DNA of 64,000 bases from Bradyrhizobium diversitatis (GTDB lineage: Bacteria > Pseudomonadota > Alphaproteobacteria > Rhizobiales > Xanthobacteraceae), in NCBI RefSeq assembly GCF_016031635.1, contig NZ_JACEGD010000006.1, forward strand, positions 264,109 to 328,108, written 5' to 3'. The translations under genes were made by a program, and so were the position numbers. Below are positions 1 through 8,155 of this stretch, in pieces. The notes under the pieces were generated by a model, which saw nothing but the letters and a program-made list of their open reading frames with translations, ran no database searches and was not told the DNA's origin. Position 1 is the stretch's first letter. Each line of letters begins with the position of its first letter.

Positions 1-631
1 CGGCGACGAAGGTCTTCAGGCTGTCCTTCGGCATGCGCGACTGGATGGTGTAGAACTCGTTGTAGTAGGTCGCCGTGATGACGTCGACGCTGCCATCGAC
101 GAACGGCGTCACCGAAACCTGCTGCGGCTGGATCTTCAGCTCGTCCGGTTTGATGCCTTCCTTGGCCAGCATGCCGTTGAGCACATGGTTGGCGCCGGTG
201 AACCAGGTGGTGACGGTCTTGCCCTTGAAATCCTGGATCGTCTTCACCGGCCCGTCCTTGCGGGCGACGAAGATGAATGGCGTGATCTGGTGCGACACGC
301 CGATGCAGACGATCGGCAATCCCTTGTCGCGGGCCGCGAACACGCTGTCGGTACCGCCGGACAAACCAAATGTGTCGGCGCCGGTTGCGACCAGGTTCTC
401 GGTCAGCAGATTGGGCCCGCCGGGATTGATGGTGAGGTCGATGCCCTCGGCCTTGTAGTAGCCCTTGGCCGCCGCGACGTAGAAGCCGGCGAATTGCGCC
501 TGCGGCAGCCATTTCAGCCGCAGGCTTGCCTTCTGCAACTCTGCGGCGGGCGCAGCCGTGACAAGCGAGCCGGTCGCCAGTGCGATGGCGGAGAGGACGG
601 AGAGGGCGTGGCGACGGCTCAACATGGTCAT
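1..631 (-). CDS. ABC transporter substrate-binding protein, NMT1/THI5-like (C-terminus outside window)
   Basis: Periplasmic binding protein of a nitrate/sulfonate/thiamine-precursor type importer. The reading frame is open from an ATG at 631 to the left edge, so the C-terminal part is missing. A Sec signal peptide with an Ala-rich core and an AAPAAE cleavage region is followed by the family block LRLKWLPQAQFAGFYVA and later QITPFIFVARKDGP and GKTVTTWFTG, all typical of the NMT1/THI5 (SsuA/NrtA/ThiY) fold. An alternative ATG lies two codons downstream. It is the last visible gene of a leftward unit with the class II aldolase (17 nt upstream) and the ATPase; the permease is presumably beyond the edge. 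The ligand cannot be read from sequence. Confidence 0.88.
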   Translation of the reverse strand, partial: MTMLSRRHALSVLSAIALATGSLVTAAPAAELQKASLRLKWLPQAQFAGFYVAAAKGYYKAEGIDLTINPGGPNLLTENLVATGADTFGLSGGTDSVFAARDKGLPIVCIGVSHQITPFIFVARKDGPVKTIQDFKGKTVTTWFTGANHVLNGMLAKEGIKPDELKIQPQQVSVTPFVDGSVDVITATYYNEFYTIQSRMPKDSLKTFVA

Positions 632-648
632 ACTCCAGGCGGTGAAAA

Positions 649-1440
649 TCAATTGCGATAGGATGGATCGGTGCGGTCAAGCTGGCGCATCAGCGCCGGC
701 CATTCGCGTTCGCCGGGCACGAGGATGTCGCCCTGCAATTCCCAGAACTGGCGGGCGGCCTTCTCGCAGACATCGTGCGGCGGCATCACGAGCTTGGCCC
801 CGGCTGCGGCCGCCGCCTGCATCTGGAGCTGGATCCGTGCGGCGCGCTCGAAATAATAGAGCAGCATGAAGGCCTCGCCCGGCGTGCGGCCGACGGTGAG
901 GATGCCGTGGTTACGCATCAGCATCACCTTGTGCGGACCGAGATCGCGAACCAGGCGGACCTGCTCGTCGAGGTCGATGGCGACGCCTTCGTAGTCGTGG
1001 AAGGCCTGGCGGTCGTAGAAGCGCATCGCGAACTGGCTGAGCGGCAACAGGCCGTTCTCCTGTCCTGAAACCGCGACGCTCGCGTCGGAATGGGTGTGCA
1101 GCACGCAGGCCGCATCGTGATTCGAGGTGTGGATCGCAGCATGGATGACAAAGGCGGCGACGTTGACGGCCTGCGGGGTGTCGTCCAGCTTGTTTCCCTT
1201 GGTGTCGATTTTCACCAGGCTCGACGCCGTGATCTCGTCGAACAACAGGCCGTAGGGATTGATCAGGAATTGATCGTCATGGCCGGGCACACGCATGGAG
1301 ATGTGATTGTAGATCACATCGTCCATGCCGAGCTTGGCGACCATGCGATAGCAGGCGGCGAGCTTGATCCGTGCATCCCATTCGGCCGGATCGATCCCGC
1401 GCGGTGCGGCTTGCGGTTCTTTCGCTGGCATCGCGTTCAC
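649..1440 (-). CDS. Class II aldolase/adducin family protein
   Basis: 263-residue cytoplasmic protein of the class II aldolase/adducin fold, which in this family catalyses retro-aldol cleavage or decarboxylation with a divalent metal. The metal-binding HTHSD motif (about residues 115-119) and the downstream MLMRNHGILTVG strand with its third histidine are present, as is the N-terminal LGMDDVIYNHISMR block typical of the fold. It overlaps the upstream ATPase gene by 4 nt (ATGA) and is followed by the binding-protein gene, so the enzyme appears to be co-transcribed with an ABC importer and probably acts on the imported compound or a product of it. The substrate is unknown. Confidence 0.9.
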   Translation of the reverse strand: MNAMPAKEPQAAPRGIDPAEWDARIKLAACYRMVAKLGMDDVIYNHISMRVPGHDDQFLINPYGLLFDEITASSLVKIDTKGNKLDDTPQAVNVAAFVIHAAIHTSNHDAACVLHTHSDASVAVSGQENGLLPLSQFAMRFYDRQAFHDYEGVAIDLDEQVRLVRDLGPHKVMLMRNHGILTVGRTPGEAFMLLYYFERAARIQLQMQAAAAAGAKLVMPPHDVCEKAARQFWELQGDILVPGEREWPALMRQLDRTDPSYRN

Positions 1441-2300
1441 TGCGACTTCTCCTGCGCGATGGAGGATTGAAACGACTTCATGCTTTCCTCCTCGATCGCA
1501 TCGAGCAGCGTGCGCTTCAGGCGCACGAATTCGGGGGAGGTGACGATCTCGGGCCGGCGCGGGCGGGGCAGGTCGACGATTTGTTCGAGCTTCACCGAGC
1601 CGGGACGCGCCGTCATGACCAGCACGCGGTCGCCGAGGAAGATCGCCTCGTCGACGTCGTGGGTGATGAAGAGAATGGTGCGTCGGTATTTCTGCCAGAC
1701 GTCGAGCAACCAGCGCTGCATCATCGCCCGCGTCAGCGCATCGAGCGCGCCGAACGGCTCGTCGAGCAGCATAAGGTCACGCTCGAACAGGAAGGTGCGC
1801 ATCAGGGCGACGCGCTGGCGCATGCCGCCGGACAGTTGATTGGGGTACTGCTTCTCGAAGCCGGCCAGCCCGAACTCGGGCAGCATCTTCAGCGCCTTGG
1901 CACGCGCCTGCTCGCGCGGCATGCCCTCGACCTCGAGTGCGAGGATGGCGTTGTCGACGACATTGCGCCAGGGAAACAGCAAATCGCGCTGCGGCATGAA
2001 GGAGACGCGGCCGAGCAGATCGGCGGCATGGCAGCTCTTGCCCTCGAAGCGCAGAATGCCGCCGGCATCGGGCTCCTCAAGCCCGGCAACGATATTGAAA
2101 AGGGTGCTCTTGCCGCAGCCGCTCGGGCCGACGACGGTGACGAACTCGCCGGGGGCGACGTTCGCCTGAAGTCCTGAGAGTGCCGCGACGGAGCCGAAGG
2201 TCTTGTTGATCGCGCGCAGCTCGAGCAGCGGCTCAGGCTTCGGGTGAACCTGCGGGGCTTCGATGGTCGGTCCGGGATCGGGGAGGCGAGCGGCCTGCAC
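1437..2300 (-). CDS. ABC transporter ATP-binding protein, SsuB/TauB/NrtD type
   Basis: ATPase subunit (287 residues) that would energise import together with the NMT1-type binding protein encoded downstream. Walker A GPSGCGKST (about residues 58-66), the Q-loop region, the signature LSGGMRQR, Walker B LMLLDEPFGALDA and the switch histidine in LFITHD are all intact. The start taken is a GTG at 2300; the first 25 residues are Pro-rich and low in homology, so the true start could lie slightly downstream. The gene is the first of the leftward unit and faces the GntR regulator across a 227-nt divergent promoter region. Taurine, nitrate and sulfonate ATPases are indistinguishable at this level. Confidence 0.9.
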   Translation of the reverse strand: MQAARLPDPGPTIEAPQVHPKPEPLLELRAINKTFGSVAALSGLQANVAPGEFVTVVGPSGCGKSTLFNIVAGLEEPDAGGILRFEGKSCHAADLLGRVSFMPQRDLLFPWRNVVDNAILALEVEGMPREQARAKALKMLPEFGLAGFEKQYPNQLSGGMRQRVALMRTFLFERDLMLLDEPFGALDALTRAMMQRWLLDVWQKYRRTILFITHDVDEAIFLGDRVLVMTARPGSVKLEQIVDLPRPRRPEIVTSPEFVRLKRTLLDAIEEESMKSFQSSIAQEKSQ

Positions 2301-2492
2301 CAGCGTGTCCTTGTATAATGGCGGCGGTCATTCGCATACGAAAGCGGACCGCGTCGAAATCTCTTAGCAACTCGTGTGCCAGTGCCATTTCCGAGCAAAT
2401 CAGGCATAAGACTTGCGAGATCGACGATGGATAGGTCGGAGACACGGGCATCTCCGACCGAAAGTAGGTCGTTTCGTTAGGGTGAGAGTGCC

Positions 2493-2508
2493 ATGATGTA
2501 TACGTTAT
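2493..2508. promoter_or_regulatory. Candidate GntR/FCD operator in divergent promoter region
   Basis: The perfect palindrome GTATAC (2498-2503) sits 25 nt before the GntR start codon. FCD-type GntR proteins often bind short sites centred on GTATAC. A related TTGTATAA lies at 2311-2318, at the start of the divergent ATPase gene, and TTGTATAT lies before the SDR gene. The whole 2301-2527 gap shows no coding capacity I would support. Confidence 0.4.
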
Positions 2509-2527
2509 TTGACGTCGGAGAAACATA

Positions 2528-3241
2528 ATGGCGGATATTGGTGCGCATGGCGGAGGCAAGCGCGTCAAAAATGGGCACGAAACCCTTGCCGCGAGCCCGG
2601 GCGTGACGCTCGCCGAGAGCCTGCGCCAGAAGCTCGAAGGGGCGATCGCGGCCGGTCATCTGGAGCCGGGCAGCCGGCTCGACGAGCAGGAGATCGCCCA
2701 GCGTTTTGGCGTTTCGCGCACGCCTGTGCGGGAGGCGTTCCGCCTGATGGCCGCCAACAACCTGGTCGAGCTGCGCGGCCGGCAGGGGGCGACTGTCCGC
2801 AGCATTAAGGCGCAGGCGCTGATCGAGATGTTTCAGGTCATGGCGGAGCTCGAAGGGCTCTGTGCGCGGCTTGCCGCAAGGCGCGTGTCCCAGGCCTGGG
2901 GTTCCGAAATTGGCAAGATACATCAGAGGCTTATTGCCGCAGGCGAGACCGGCGACATCGACGTCTTCTACGACATCAACCAGGAATTCCACGAAGCGAT
3001 CTACGAGGCCTCGCGCAACACGTTCCTCGCCGACCAGACCCGCAAGCTGCGCAACCAGGTCGCCGCCTATCGCCGCCGTGTGACGCGGATGCCGAACCGG
3101 ATCGCGGACACCGTCCGCGAGCACGAGGCGATCATGCAGGCGATCCAGGCCCACGATCCCGAGCGGGCGCACAGCGCGATGCGCGACCACGTCAACTTGC
3201 TCGGCGACAACCTCCTGGACTTTCTAGCCGCCTTGGAATGA
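2528..3241 (+). CDS. GntR family transcriptional regulator, FCD domain
   Basis: 237-residue one-component regulator. The N-terminal winged helix (residues about 20-85) contains the family blocks LEPGSRLDEQEIAQRFGVS and RTPVREAFRLMAANNLVELR, and the C-terminal part is an all-helical FCD ligand domain with the histidines expected for a metal/carboxylate pocket (FHEAIYEASRN, VREHEAIMQAI, RDHVNLL). The ATG at 2528 follows CGGAG with 9 nt spacing. It lies between the leftward importer/aldolase unit and the rightward catabolic genes and probably controls both; FCD regulators usually respond to small organic acids. Confidence 0.93.
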   Translation: MADIGAHGGGKRVKNGHETLAASPGVTLAESLRQKLEGAIAAGHLEPGSRLDEQEIAQRFGVSRTPVREAFRLMAANNLVELRGRQGATVRSIKAQALIEMFQVMAELEGLCARLAARRVSQAWGSEIGKIHQRLIAAGETGDIDVFYDINQEFHEAIYEASRNTFLADQTRKLRNQVAAYRRRVTRMPNRIADTVREHEAIMQAIQAHDPERAHSAMRDHVNLLGDNLLDFLAALE

Positions 3242-3257
3242 CCTTCGGCCTCTTGGT

Positions 3258-3293
3258 ATGCAAATTGCTAGACTTTGTATATCTAGCTTGCAT
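3258..3293. promoter_or_regulatory. Interrupted dyad between regulator and SDR gene
   Basis: ATGCAA (3258-3263) pairs with TTGCAT (3288-3293), and CTAGA (3268-3272) pairs with TCTAG (3282-3286), around a TTTGTATA core. The two dyads are off-centre by 1.5 nt, so symmetry is imperfect. The position, 15 nt before the SDR start and including a TTGTATA element shared with the divergent promoter, suggests a second operator of the GntR regulator. Confidence 0.4.
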
Positions 3294-3307
3294 CCTGGAG
3301 ACCCGGA

Positions 3308-4087
3308 GTGGACCTGAAGCTGACGAACAAGACCGCCCTGATCACCGGCGCGTCGAAAGGAATTGGACTGGCGGTGGCCGAGCTCTTCGCGGCGGAGGGG
3401 TGTCATCTGCATCTCGCCGCCCGCAACGGCGAGGCGATGCTGGAGGCCAAGAAGCAGCTCGAAGCCCGCCATGGCGTGAAGATCACGATCCATGCGCTCG
3501 ACCTGTCGAGCACAGCCGCAATGGAGAAGCTCGCAGCCGAGGTCGGCGATATCGACATCCTCATCAACAATGCCGGCGACATCCCGGCCGGCTCGCTTGA
3601 AATCCTCGACGATGCCGCCTGGCGGCGCGGCTTCGATCTCAAGGTGTTCGGCTACATCACGCTGTCGCGCCTCTATTATCCGCGCATGAAGGGCAAGGAC
3701 GGTGTCATCATCAATATCATCGGCAATTCCGGTGAGAACTGGGACGCGAGCTATATCGCAGGCTCGACCGGCAATGCGGCGCTGATGTCCTTTACCAAGG
3801 CGCTCGGCGGCCGCAGCCTCGACCACGGCGTCCGCGTCGTTGCGGTGAATCCGGGGCCGGTGGCCACCGACCGCATGCTCAAGATCATGAAGCGCAAGGC
3901 GATCGACATGCTCGGCGACGAAGGCCGCTGGGAGGAGCTGTTCGACAAATATCCGGGCAAGCGGCCGGCCACCTCGGAAGAGGTCGCCGATCTCGTCGCC
4001 TTCCTGTCCTCGCCGCGGTCCGGCTACATCACCGGCACGGTGGTGACGATCGACGGCGGCATCGCCGCGCGCGGCTCGGTGATCTGA
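3308..4087 (+). CDS. SDR family oxidoreductase lacking the usual catalytic lysine
   Basis: 259-residue Rossmann-fold protein starting at GTG 3308 after a GGAG Shine-Dalgarno. The cofactor motif TGASKGIG (about residues 14-21) and NNAG (about 87-90) mark a classical short-chain dehydrogenase. The active-site segment reads SGENWDASYIAGSTGNAAL: a serine and the tyrosine are present, but the position four after Tyr is Ser, not the Lys of the canonical YxxxK. I believe a subset of SDRs shares this arrangement, so this may be a subfamily trait and not decay. The gene opens the rightward catabolic unit and is 7 nt from the aminotransferase gene. Confidence 0.88.
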   Translation: MDLKLTNKTALITGASKGIGLAVAELFAAEGCHLHLAARNGEAMLEAKKQLEARHGVKITIHALDLSSTAAMEKLAAEVGDIDILINNAGDIPAGSLEILDDAAWRRGFDLKVFGYITLSRLYYPRMKGKDGVIINIIGNSGENWDASYIAGSTGNAALMSFTKALGGRSLDHGVRVVAVNPGPVATDRMLKIMKRKAIDMLGDEGRWEELFDKYPGKRPATSEEVADLVAFLSSPRSGYITGTVVTIDGGIAARGSVI

Positions 4088-4094
4088 GGCGTCG

Positions 4095-5240
4095 ATGTCG
4101 GGATCTCAATCCGCGGCACTGGTCCGCAACCGCTATTTCGACGAGCTCTCGGCGACGCCGGGGCTCTATTGGCTTGGCCAGAACACCAACCATATCGAGA
4201 GCCATCCCGCCGTGCGCGAGGCGATGCTGCGCTCGATCGAGGCCGGCGAGTTCAATGCCTATGCGCCGCCGCTCGGCTTCGAGGCGCTGCGCGCTGCAAT
4301 TGTCGCCGATCTCGGCGCGCCCGGCGCGGAAGCGCTGGTGACCGAGGGCGGAGTCAACGCGCTGGCGATGATCTGCCGCGCGCGCTGCAAGCCCGGCACC
4401 ACGCTGGTCACGACCGACCCGACCTGGAAATGGCCGTGCCTGTTCGCGCGCCAGCAAGGCGCCGAGGTGATCGAGATTCCGATCTACGATCCCGCCTGCA
4501 ACTACCGCCTGACGCTCGAGGCACTGAAGGCGAATGTCGATGAGCGCACCGCGATCATCTATCTCGTCGATCCCAACAATCCGCTCGGCATCCGCTACAC
4601 CCGCGAGGAGATCGAGAGCTTTGCGGCGATCGCGCGCGATCGCGGCGCGCTGCTGGTGCACGACTGTACCTATCGCGATTTTGCCGACGGCCATACCCCG
4701 GCGCTGCATGTTGCCCCGAAAGGCTCGGTGGTCTCGACCAGCTTTTCGAAATGGCTAGGGCTCGCGGGCCTGCGCATCGGAGCCCTCGTCGCCGCGTCCG
4801 ACCTGTTCGAGGAACTGGCGCAGACCTCTACCAGCGTGCTCGGCGCCAGCGTCATCGCCCAGCGCGCGGCGCAGGCGGGGTTGTCGGTCAAGGCCGAATG
4901 GATGAAGAAGGTCCGCAGCACCGACCGGGCCAACAAGGCGATGATCCAGGAGGCGACGGCCGGGATCGACGGGCTGGCGCTGCCGATCATGCCCTCGCAC
5001 GGAAACTTCCTTGTGCTCGAAACTATCGCGGCGGCCATCCGCCCGGAGGCGCTGGTCGAATGCTATCGCCGGCAGGGCATCATGATCCGGCAGGGCACCT
5101 ATCACACCCAGCGCTTCGGCGACCGCTTCGTCAAGATCAGCACTTCGGTGCCGCAAGCCTGGGTCGAGAAGTTTTGTACGTTGTTGCCGGAGATGGTCGC
5201 ACAGGCGCGCACGCTCAACGACCTGCCGCCGCAATTCTAG
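4095..5240 (+). CDS. Pyridoxal-phosphate aminotransferase, class I/II
   Basis: 381-residue fold-type I PLP enzyme that would move an amino group between an amino acid and a keto acid. Visible landmarks are the VTEGGVNAL helix that binds the cofactor phosphate, LVDPNNPLG with the cofactor-contacting Asn, the HDCTYRDF segment with the pyridine-N Asp, and SFSKWLGLAGLRIG carrying the Schiff-base lysine. The C-terminal RQGTYHTQRFGDRFVKIS block supplies the substrate-carboxylate arginine region. It is translationally close to the SDR (7 nt) and the hydrolase (5 nt), so the three are probably one operon. Specificity is not deducible. Confidence 0.9.
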   Translation: MSGSQSAALVRNRYFDELSATPGLYWLGQNTNHIESHPAVREAMLRSIEAGEFNAYAPPLGFEALRAAIVADLGAPGAEALVTEGGVNALAMICRARCKPGTTLVTTDPTWKWPCLFARQQGAEVIEIPIYDPACNYRLTLEALKANVDERTAIIYLVDPNNPLGIRYTREEIESFAAIARDRGALLVHDCTYRDFADGHTPALHVAPKGSVVSTSFSKWLGLAGLRIGALVAASDLFEELAQTSTSVLGASVIAQRAAQAGLSVKAEWMKKVRSTDRANKAMIQEATAGIDGLALPIMPSHGNFLVLETIAAAIRPEALVECYRRQGIMIRQGTYHTQRFGDRFVKISTSVPQAWVEKFCTLLPEMVAQARTLNDLPPQF

Positions 5241-5245
5241 GGACG

Positions 5246-6133
5246 ATGCCGATGACGATGATCACAGCAAAAGATGGCGTGAAGCTGCACGTGGAAGAAG
5301 CGGGAGAGGGTACGCCGATCCTCTTCATCCACGAATTCGGCGGCAATCACCAAAGCTGGGAGCCGCAGCTGCGTTATTTCAGCCGGCGCCACCGCTGCAT
5401 CACCTACGCCGCGCGCGGCTATCCGCCGTCGGACGTACCTGATAGCGTGGGAGCCTATTCGCAGGCGATCGCCGCCGACGATGCGATCGCCGTGCTCGAT
5501 GCGCTCGGAATCGACAAGGCGCACATCGTCGGCCTTTCCATGGGCGGGTTCTGCACGGTGCATTTCGGCTTGCGTACGCCGGAGCGTGCGCTGTCGCTCA
5601 CGGTGGCTGGTGCCGGTTATGGCTGCGAGAAAGAGTTCGAGGAATATTTTCGCGGCGTCTCGCTCGAAGTCGCCGACAATTTCGAGAAGCAGGGCGCCAG
5701 GGAATTCGCCAAGATCTATGCGCTCGGCGCGAGCCGGGTGCAGTTCCAGAACAAGGATCCGCGCGGCTGGCAGGAATTCGCCGATCGCCTCGCCACCCAT
5801 TCCGATCGCGGCGCCGCCAACACCATGCGCGGCGTCCAGGCGCGCCGGCCATCCTTCTACGATCTCGAAGACGGCTTGAAAAAGATGATGGTGCCGACGC
5901 TGGTCGTCGTCGGCGACGAGGACGATCACTGCCTGCAGCCCGGCATCTTCCTGAAGAAGACCATTCCCGCCTGCGGCCTCTCGGTCTTCCCAAAGACCGG
6001 CCACACGCTCAATCTGGAAGAGCCGGCGGCGTTCAACGCATTGCTTGCCGAGTTCATCGCCGAGGTCGAGGCCGGACGCTGGCTGCCGCGCGATCCGCGC
6101 GCGCTGCCGGGCCAGATCATGCGCACGAAGTAG
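5246..6133 (+). CDS. Alpha/beta hydrolase
   Basis: 295-residue hydrolase with the nucleophile elbow GLSMGG (about residues 97-102), the acid in VVVGDEDDHC and the catalytic histidine in FPKTGHTLNLEEP. The oxyanion strand reads PILFIHEFGG. Such enzymes open lactones or esters, or act as enol-lactonases or aminoacrylate hydrolases (RutD-like) in ring-degradation pathways. The start is the ATG at 5246; the same frame is open much further upstream through the aminotransferase, but that extension is a shadow. Co-oriented with the transaminase and carbamoylase-like genes with gaps of 3-5 nt. Confidence 0.9.
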   Translation: MPMTMITAKDGVKLHVEEAGEGTPILFIHEFGGNHQSWEPQLRYFSRRHRCITYAARGYPPSDVPDSVGAYSQAIAADDAIAVLDALGIDKAHIVGLSMGGFCTVHFGLRTPERALSLTVAGAGYGCEKEFEEYFRGVSLEVADNFEKQGAREFAKIYALGASRVQFQNKDPRGWQEFADRLATHSDRGAANTMRGVQARRPSFYDLEDGLKKMMVPTLVVVGDEDDHCLQPGIFLKKTIPACGLSVFPKTGHTLNLEEPAAFNALLAEFIAEVEAGRWLPRDPRALPGQIMRTK

Positions 6134-6136
6134 TCG

Positions 6137-7390
6137 ATGACGAGCCAGCCCCTGATCGACGCCGATCGGCTCTGGACCCGCTTGATGGCACTGGCCGAGA
6201 TCGGCGCGACGCCGGCCGGCGGGGTCAACCGCCAGGCATTGGGCGATGGCGAGATCGCGGCCTGGCGCCGCGTCATCGACTGGGCCGGCGAGGCGGGCTT
6301 GACGCCGTCGACGGATGCCGCGGCAAACCTGTTCCTGACGCTGGCTGGCCGCGATCGCACTGCGCCGCCGCTTCTCCTTGGCAGTCATCTCGATAGCCAA
6401 CCCACTGGCGGCAAGTTCGATGGCGCGGCTGGTGTGATGGCGGCGTTGGAGGCGGTCGTCTCGCTCGCCGGGCAAGGCGAGAAGCCCATGCGCGACCTCA
6501 TCGTCGTCGCCTGGATGAACGAAGAAGGCTCGCGCTTCGCGCCGGGCATGATGGGCTCGGAGGCCTTTACCGGCGAGCGCGGCTTGGACGCGATCCGCGC
6601 CGCGCGCGATGCGGACGGCATCAGCGTCGGCGAGGCGCTCGACCGGCTTCACGCGGCGTTTCCCGATCTGCCGCATCGGTCGCTCGGCTTCGCGGTCGGC
6701 GCCTATCTCGAATTGCACATCGAGCAGGGACCAGTGCTGGAAGCGGCCGACTGCACCATCGGTGTCGTCAGCGGCATCCAGGGCAAGAAGACCTTTCAGG
6801 TGGTGGTTGAGGGGAGCGAAGGACACGCCGGCACGCTGGCGCAGTCGGAGAGGCGGGATGCGCTCGCGGCCTTTGCGCGGATGGCGTCGGCGCTCCATGC
6901 CGAGATCGGCACCATCGATGCCGATATCAAGTTCACCATCGGACGGGTCGCTGTCGTGCCGAACGCGCCGTCGGTGGTGGCATCGCGCGTCAGCTTTAGC
7001 ATCGATCTGCGTCACCCTGACAATGCCGTGCTCGACGCGGCCGGCGCGCGCATCAAAACTCTTTGCCAGGAGACCGCCCCGCCGTGCTCGGTTACGGTGA
7101 CGCCGCTCGTGGATGCGCCGTCTAACGTGTTCGATCCGCGCCTGCGCGCGAGCATCGCGAAGGTCGCGCGTGAGCAGGGGCATTCCGCCATGGCGATCCT
7201 CTCCGCCGCCGGTCACGATGCCCGTCATCTCGCAAAAGTCTGTCCGGCTGCGATGATCTTCATCCCGTGCCGCGACGGCGCCAGCCATGTCGAGCACGAA
7301 TGGGCCGAGCCCGATCATGTCGCGGCCGGCGCCGCCGTGTTGGCACAGGTGCTGTGCGAGCTCGCTTTCGCGCCTGCCATCGAGGGGTGA
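6137..7390 (+). CDS. M20 family Zn-dependent hydrolase, N-carbamoyl-amino-acid hydrolase type
   Basis: 417-residue amidase of the hydantoinase/carbamoylase branch of peptidase family M20. Metal ligands are visible in LLLGSHLDSQPTGGKFDGAAG (His and Asp), the general base and ligand in WMNEEGSRFAPGM, the histidine of LELHIEQGPVLE and the C-terminal AGHDARHLAKVCPAAMIFIPC segment. A dimerisation/lid domain interrupts the catalytic domain. Members hydrolyse N-carbamoyl amino acids, ureidoglycolate, allantoate or beta-ureidopropionate. Together with the flavin reductase and hydrolase it suggests breakdown of a nitrogen heterocycle, which is inference. Confidence 0.9.
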   Translation: MTSQPLIDADRLWTRLMALAEIGATPAGGVNRQALGDGEIAAWRRVIDWAGEAGLTPSTDAAANLFLTLAGRDRTAPPLLLGSHLDSQPTGGKFDGAAGVMAALEAVVSLAGQGEKPMRDLIVVAWMNEEGSRFAPGMMGSEAFTGERGLDAIRAARDADGISVGEALDRLHAAFPDLPHRSLGFAVGAYLELHIEQGPVLEAADCTIGVVSGIQGKKTFQVVVEGSEGHAGTLAQSERRDALAAFARMASALHAEIGTIDADIKFTIGRVAVVPNAPSVVASRVSFSIDLRHPDNAVLDAAGARIKTLCQETAPPCSVTVTPLVDAPSNVFDPRLRASIAKVAREQGHSAMAILSAAGHDARHLAKVCPAAMIFIPCRDGASHVEHEWAEPDHVAAGAAVLAQVLCELAFAPAIEG

Positions 7391-7398
7391 GAACATCG

Positions 7399-7929
7399 AT
7401 GCAGGATGTGGCTCCCCGGGACTACCGTGACGCGATGGCCTGTCTTGGTGCCGCCGTCAGCATCGTCACGACGGATGGTGGCGCGGGCCGCACCGGATTT
7501 ACGGCCTCCGCGATCTGCAGCGTCACTGACGATCCGCCGACGCTGCTGGTCTGCATCAACCGCGGCTCCTCGGCCTATGCCGGTGTGACGCGCAACAAGG
7601 TGGTGTGCATCAACGTGCTCTCGGCGCGGCACGAACAACTGTCCCGTCTGTTCGGCGGCAAGGTGCCAGCGGAGGAACGGTTTGCTGCAGCAGCGTGGTC
7701 CACACTCGCAACCGGCGCGCCGGTGCTGGCCGACTGTGCTGCGGCGTTCGACTGCCGGATTGCGGATGTCGTCAATGTCGGCACCCACGATGTGCTGTTC
7801 TGCCGCGTCGTCGCGCTGCAAAGATCCGGCCGCACCGACAATCTGATCTATTTTGGCCGTGCCTATCACACGGTCGGGATGACCGATCCCGCCGAGGCTG
7901 GACCCGATTCCACTTCTGGCCCATCCTGA
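7399..7929 (+). CDS. Flavin reductase family protein (RutF/HpaC-like)
   Basis: 176-residue FMN-binding split-barrel protein. The family blocks RDAMACLGAAVSIVTTDG, GRTGFTASAICSVTDDPPTLLVCIN and LFCRVVALQ are present and nearly complete, and the length is normal. Such proteins reduce FMN or FAD with NADH and pass it to a two-component monooxygenase; in the Rut pyrimidine pathway this is RutF. No monooxygenase partner is encoded in the visible part of the unit, so the partner must lie elsewhere. It is 8 nt downstream of the M20 hydrolase and the last gene of the rightward unit. Confidence 0.88.
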   Translation: MQDVAPRDYRDAMACLGAAVSIVTTDGGAGRTGFTASAICSVTDDPPTLLVCINRGSSAYAGVTRNKVVCINVLSARHEQLSRLFGGKVPAEERFAAAAWSTLATGAPVLADCAAAFDCRIADVVNVGTHDVLFCRVVALQRSGRTDNLIYFGRAYHTVGMTDPAEAGPDSTSGPS

Positions 7930-8011
7930 GGGATGCCCGTGGCCATCGCTGGCCGTTCCAACAGCCTGCTCCGTGTCTTTCGAGCCGGCCGCAGTTCCTG
8001 TGCTCACGCGA

Positions 8012-8069
8012 GCGAGAGTTCAAATATTTCAGTCGCTTGCGAGGGCGCGTGTGCACCGGGAGATCAAAA
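8012..8069. repeat. Dispersed repeat, copy A
   Basis: A roughly 58-nt element beginning GCGAGAGTTCAA and ending CACCGGGAGATCAA. It recurs with modest divergence at 21268-21335 and, as a shorter match, at 21667-21720. The minus strand of all three reads as a similar peptide start (MHT, MHT and VHT followed by a Q/R-L-x-x-L pattern), so it may derive from a decayed coding sequence. The surrounding 7930-8155 gap has no supported gene. Confidence 0.5.
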
Positions 8070-8155
8070 GCACGGCGGATTGAGTTCGCACCAGGCTTCT
8101 CGCCGGCTCCCTGTAGAGATTGCAGCTAGCCAGCAGCTGTGAAGGATGCCGGCAA

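Noticed and set aside
5237..7396. 719-codon open frame on the minus strand
   Set aside because: It is antisense to two well-supported genes (alpha/beta hydrolase and M20 hydrolase) and has no recognisable domain; high GC keeps the frame open.
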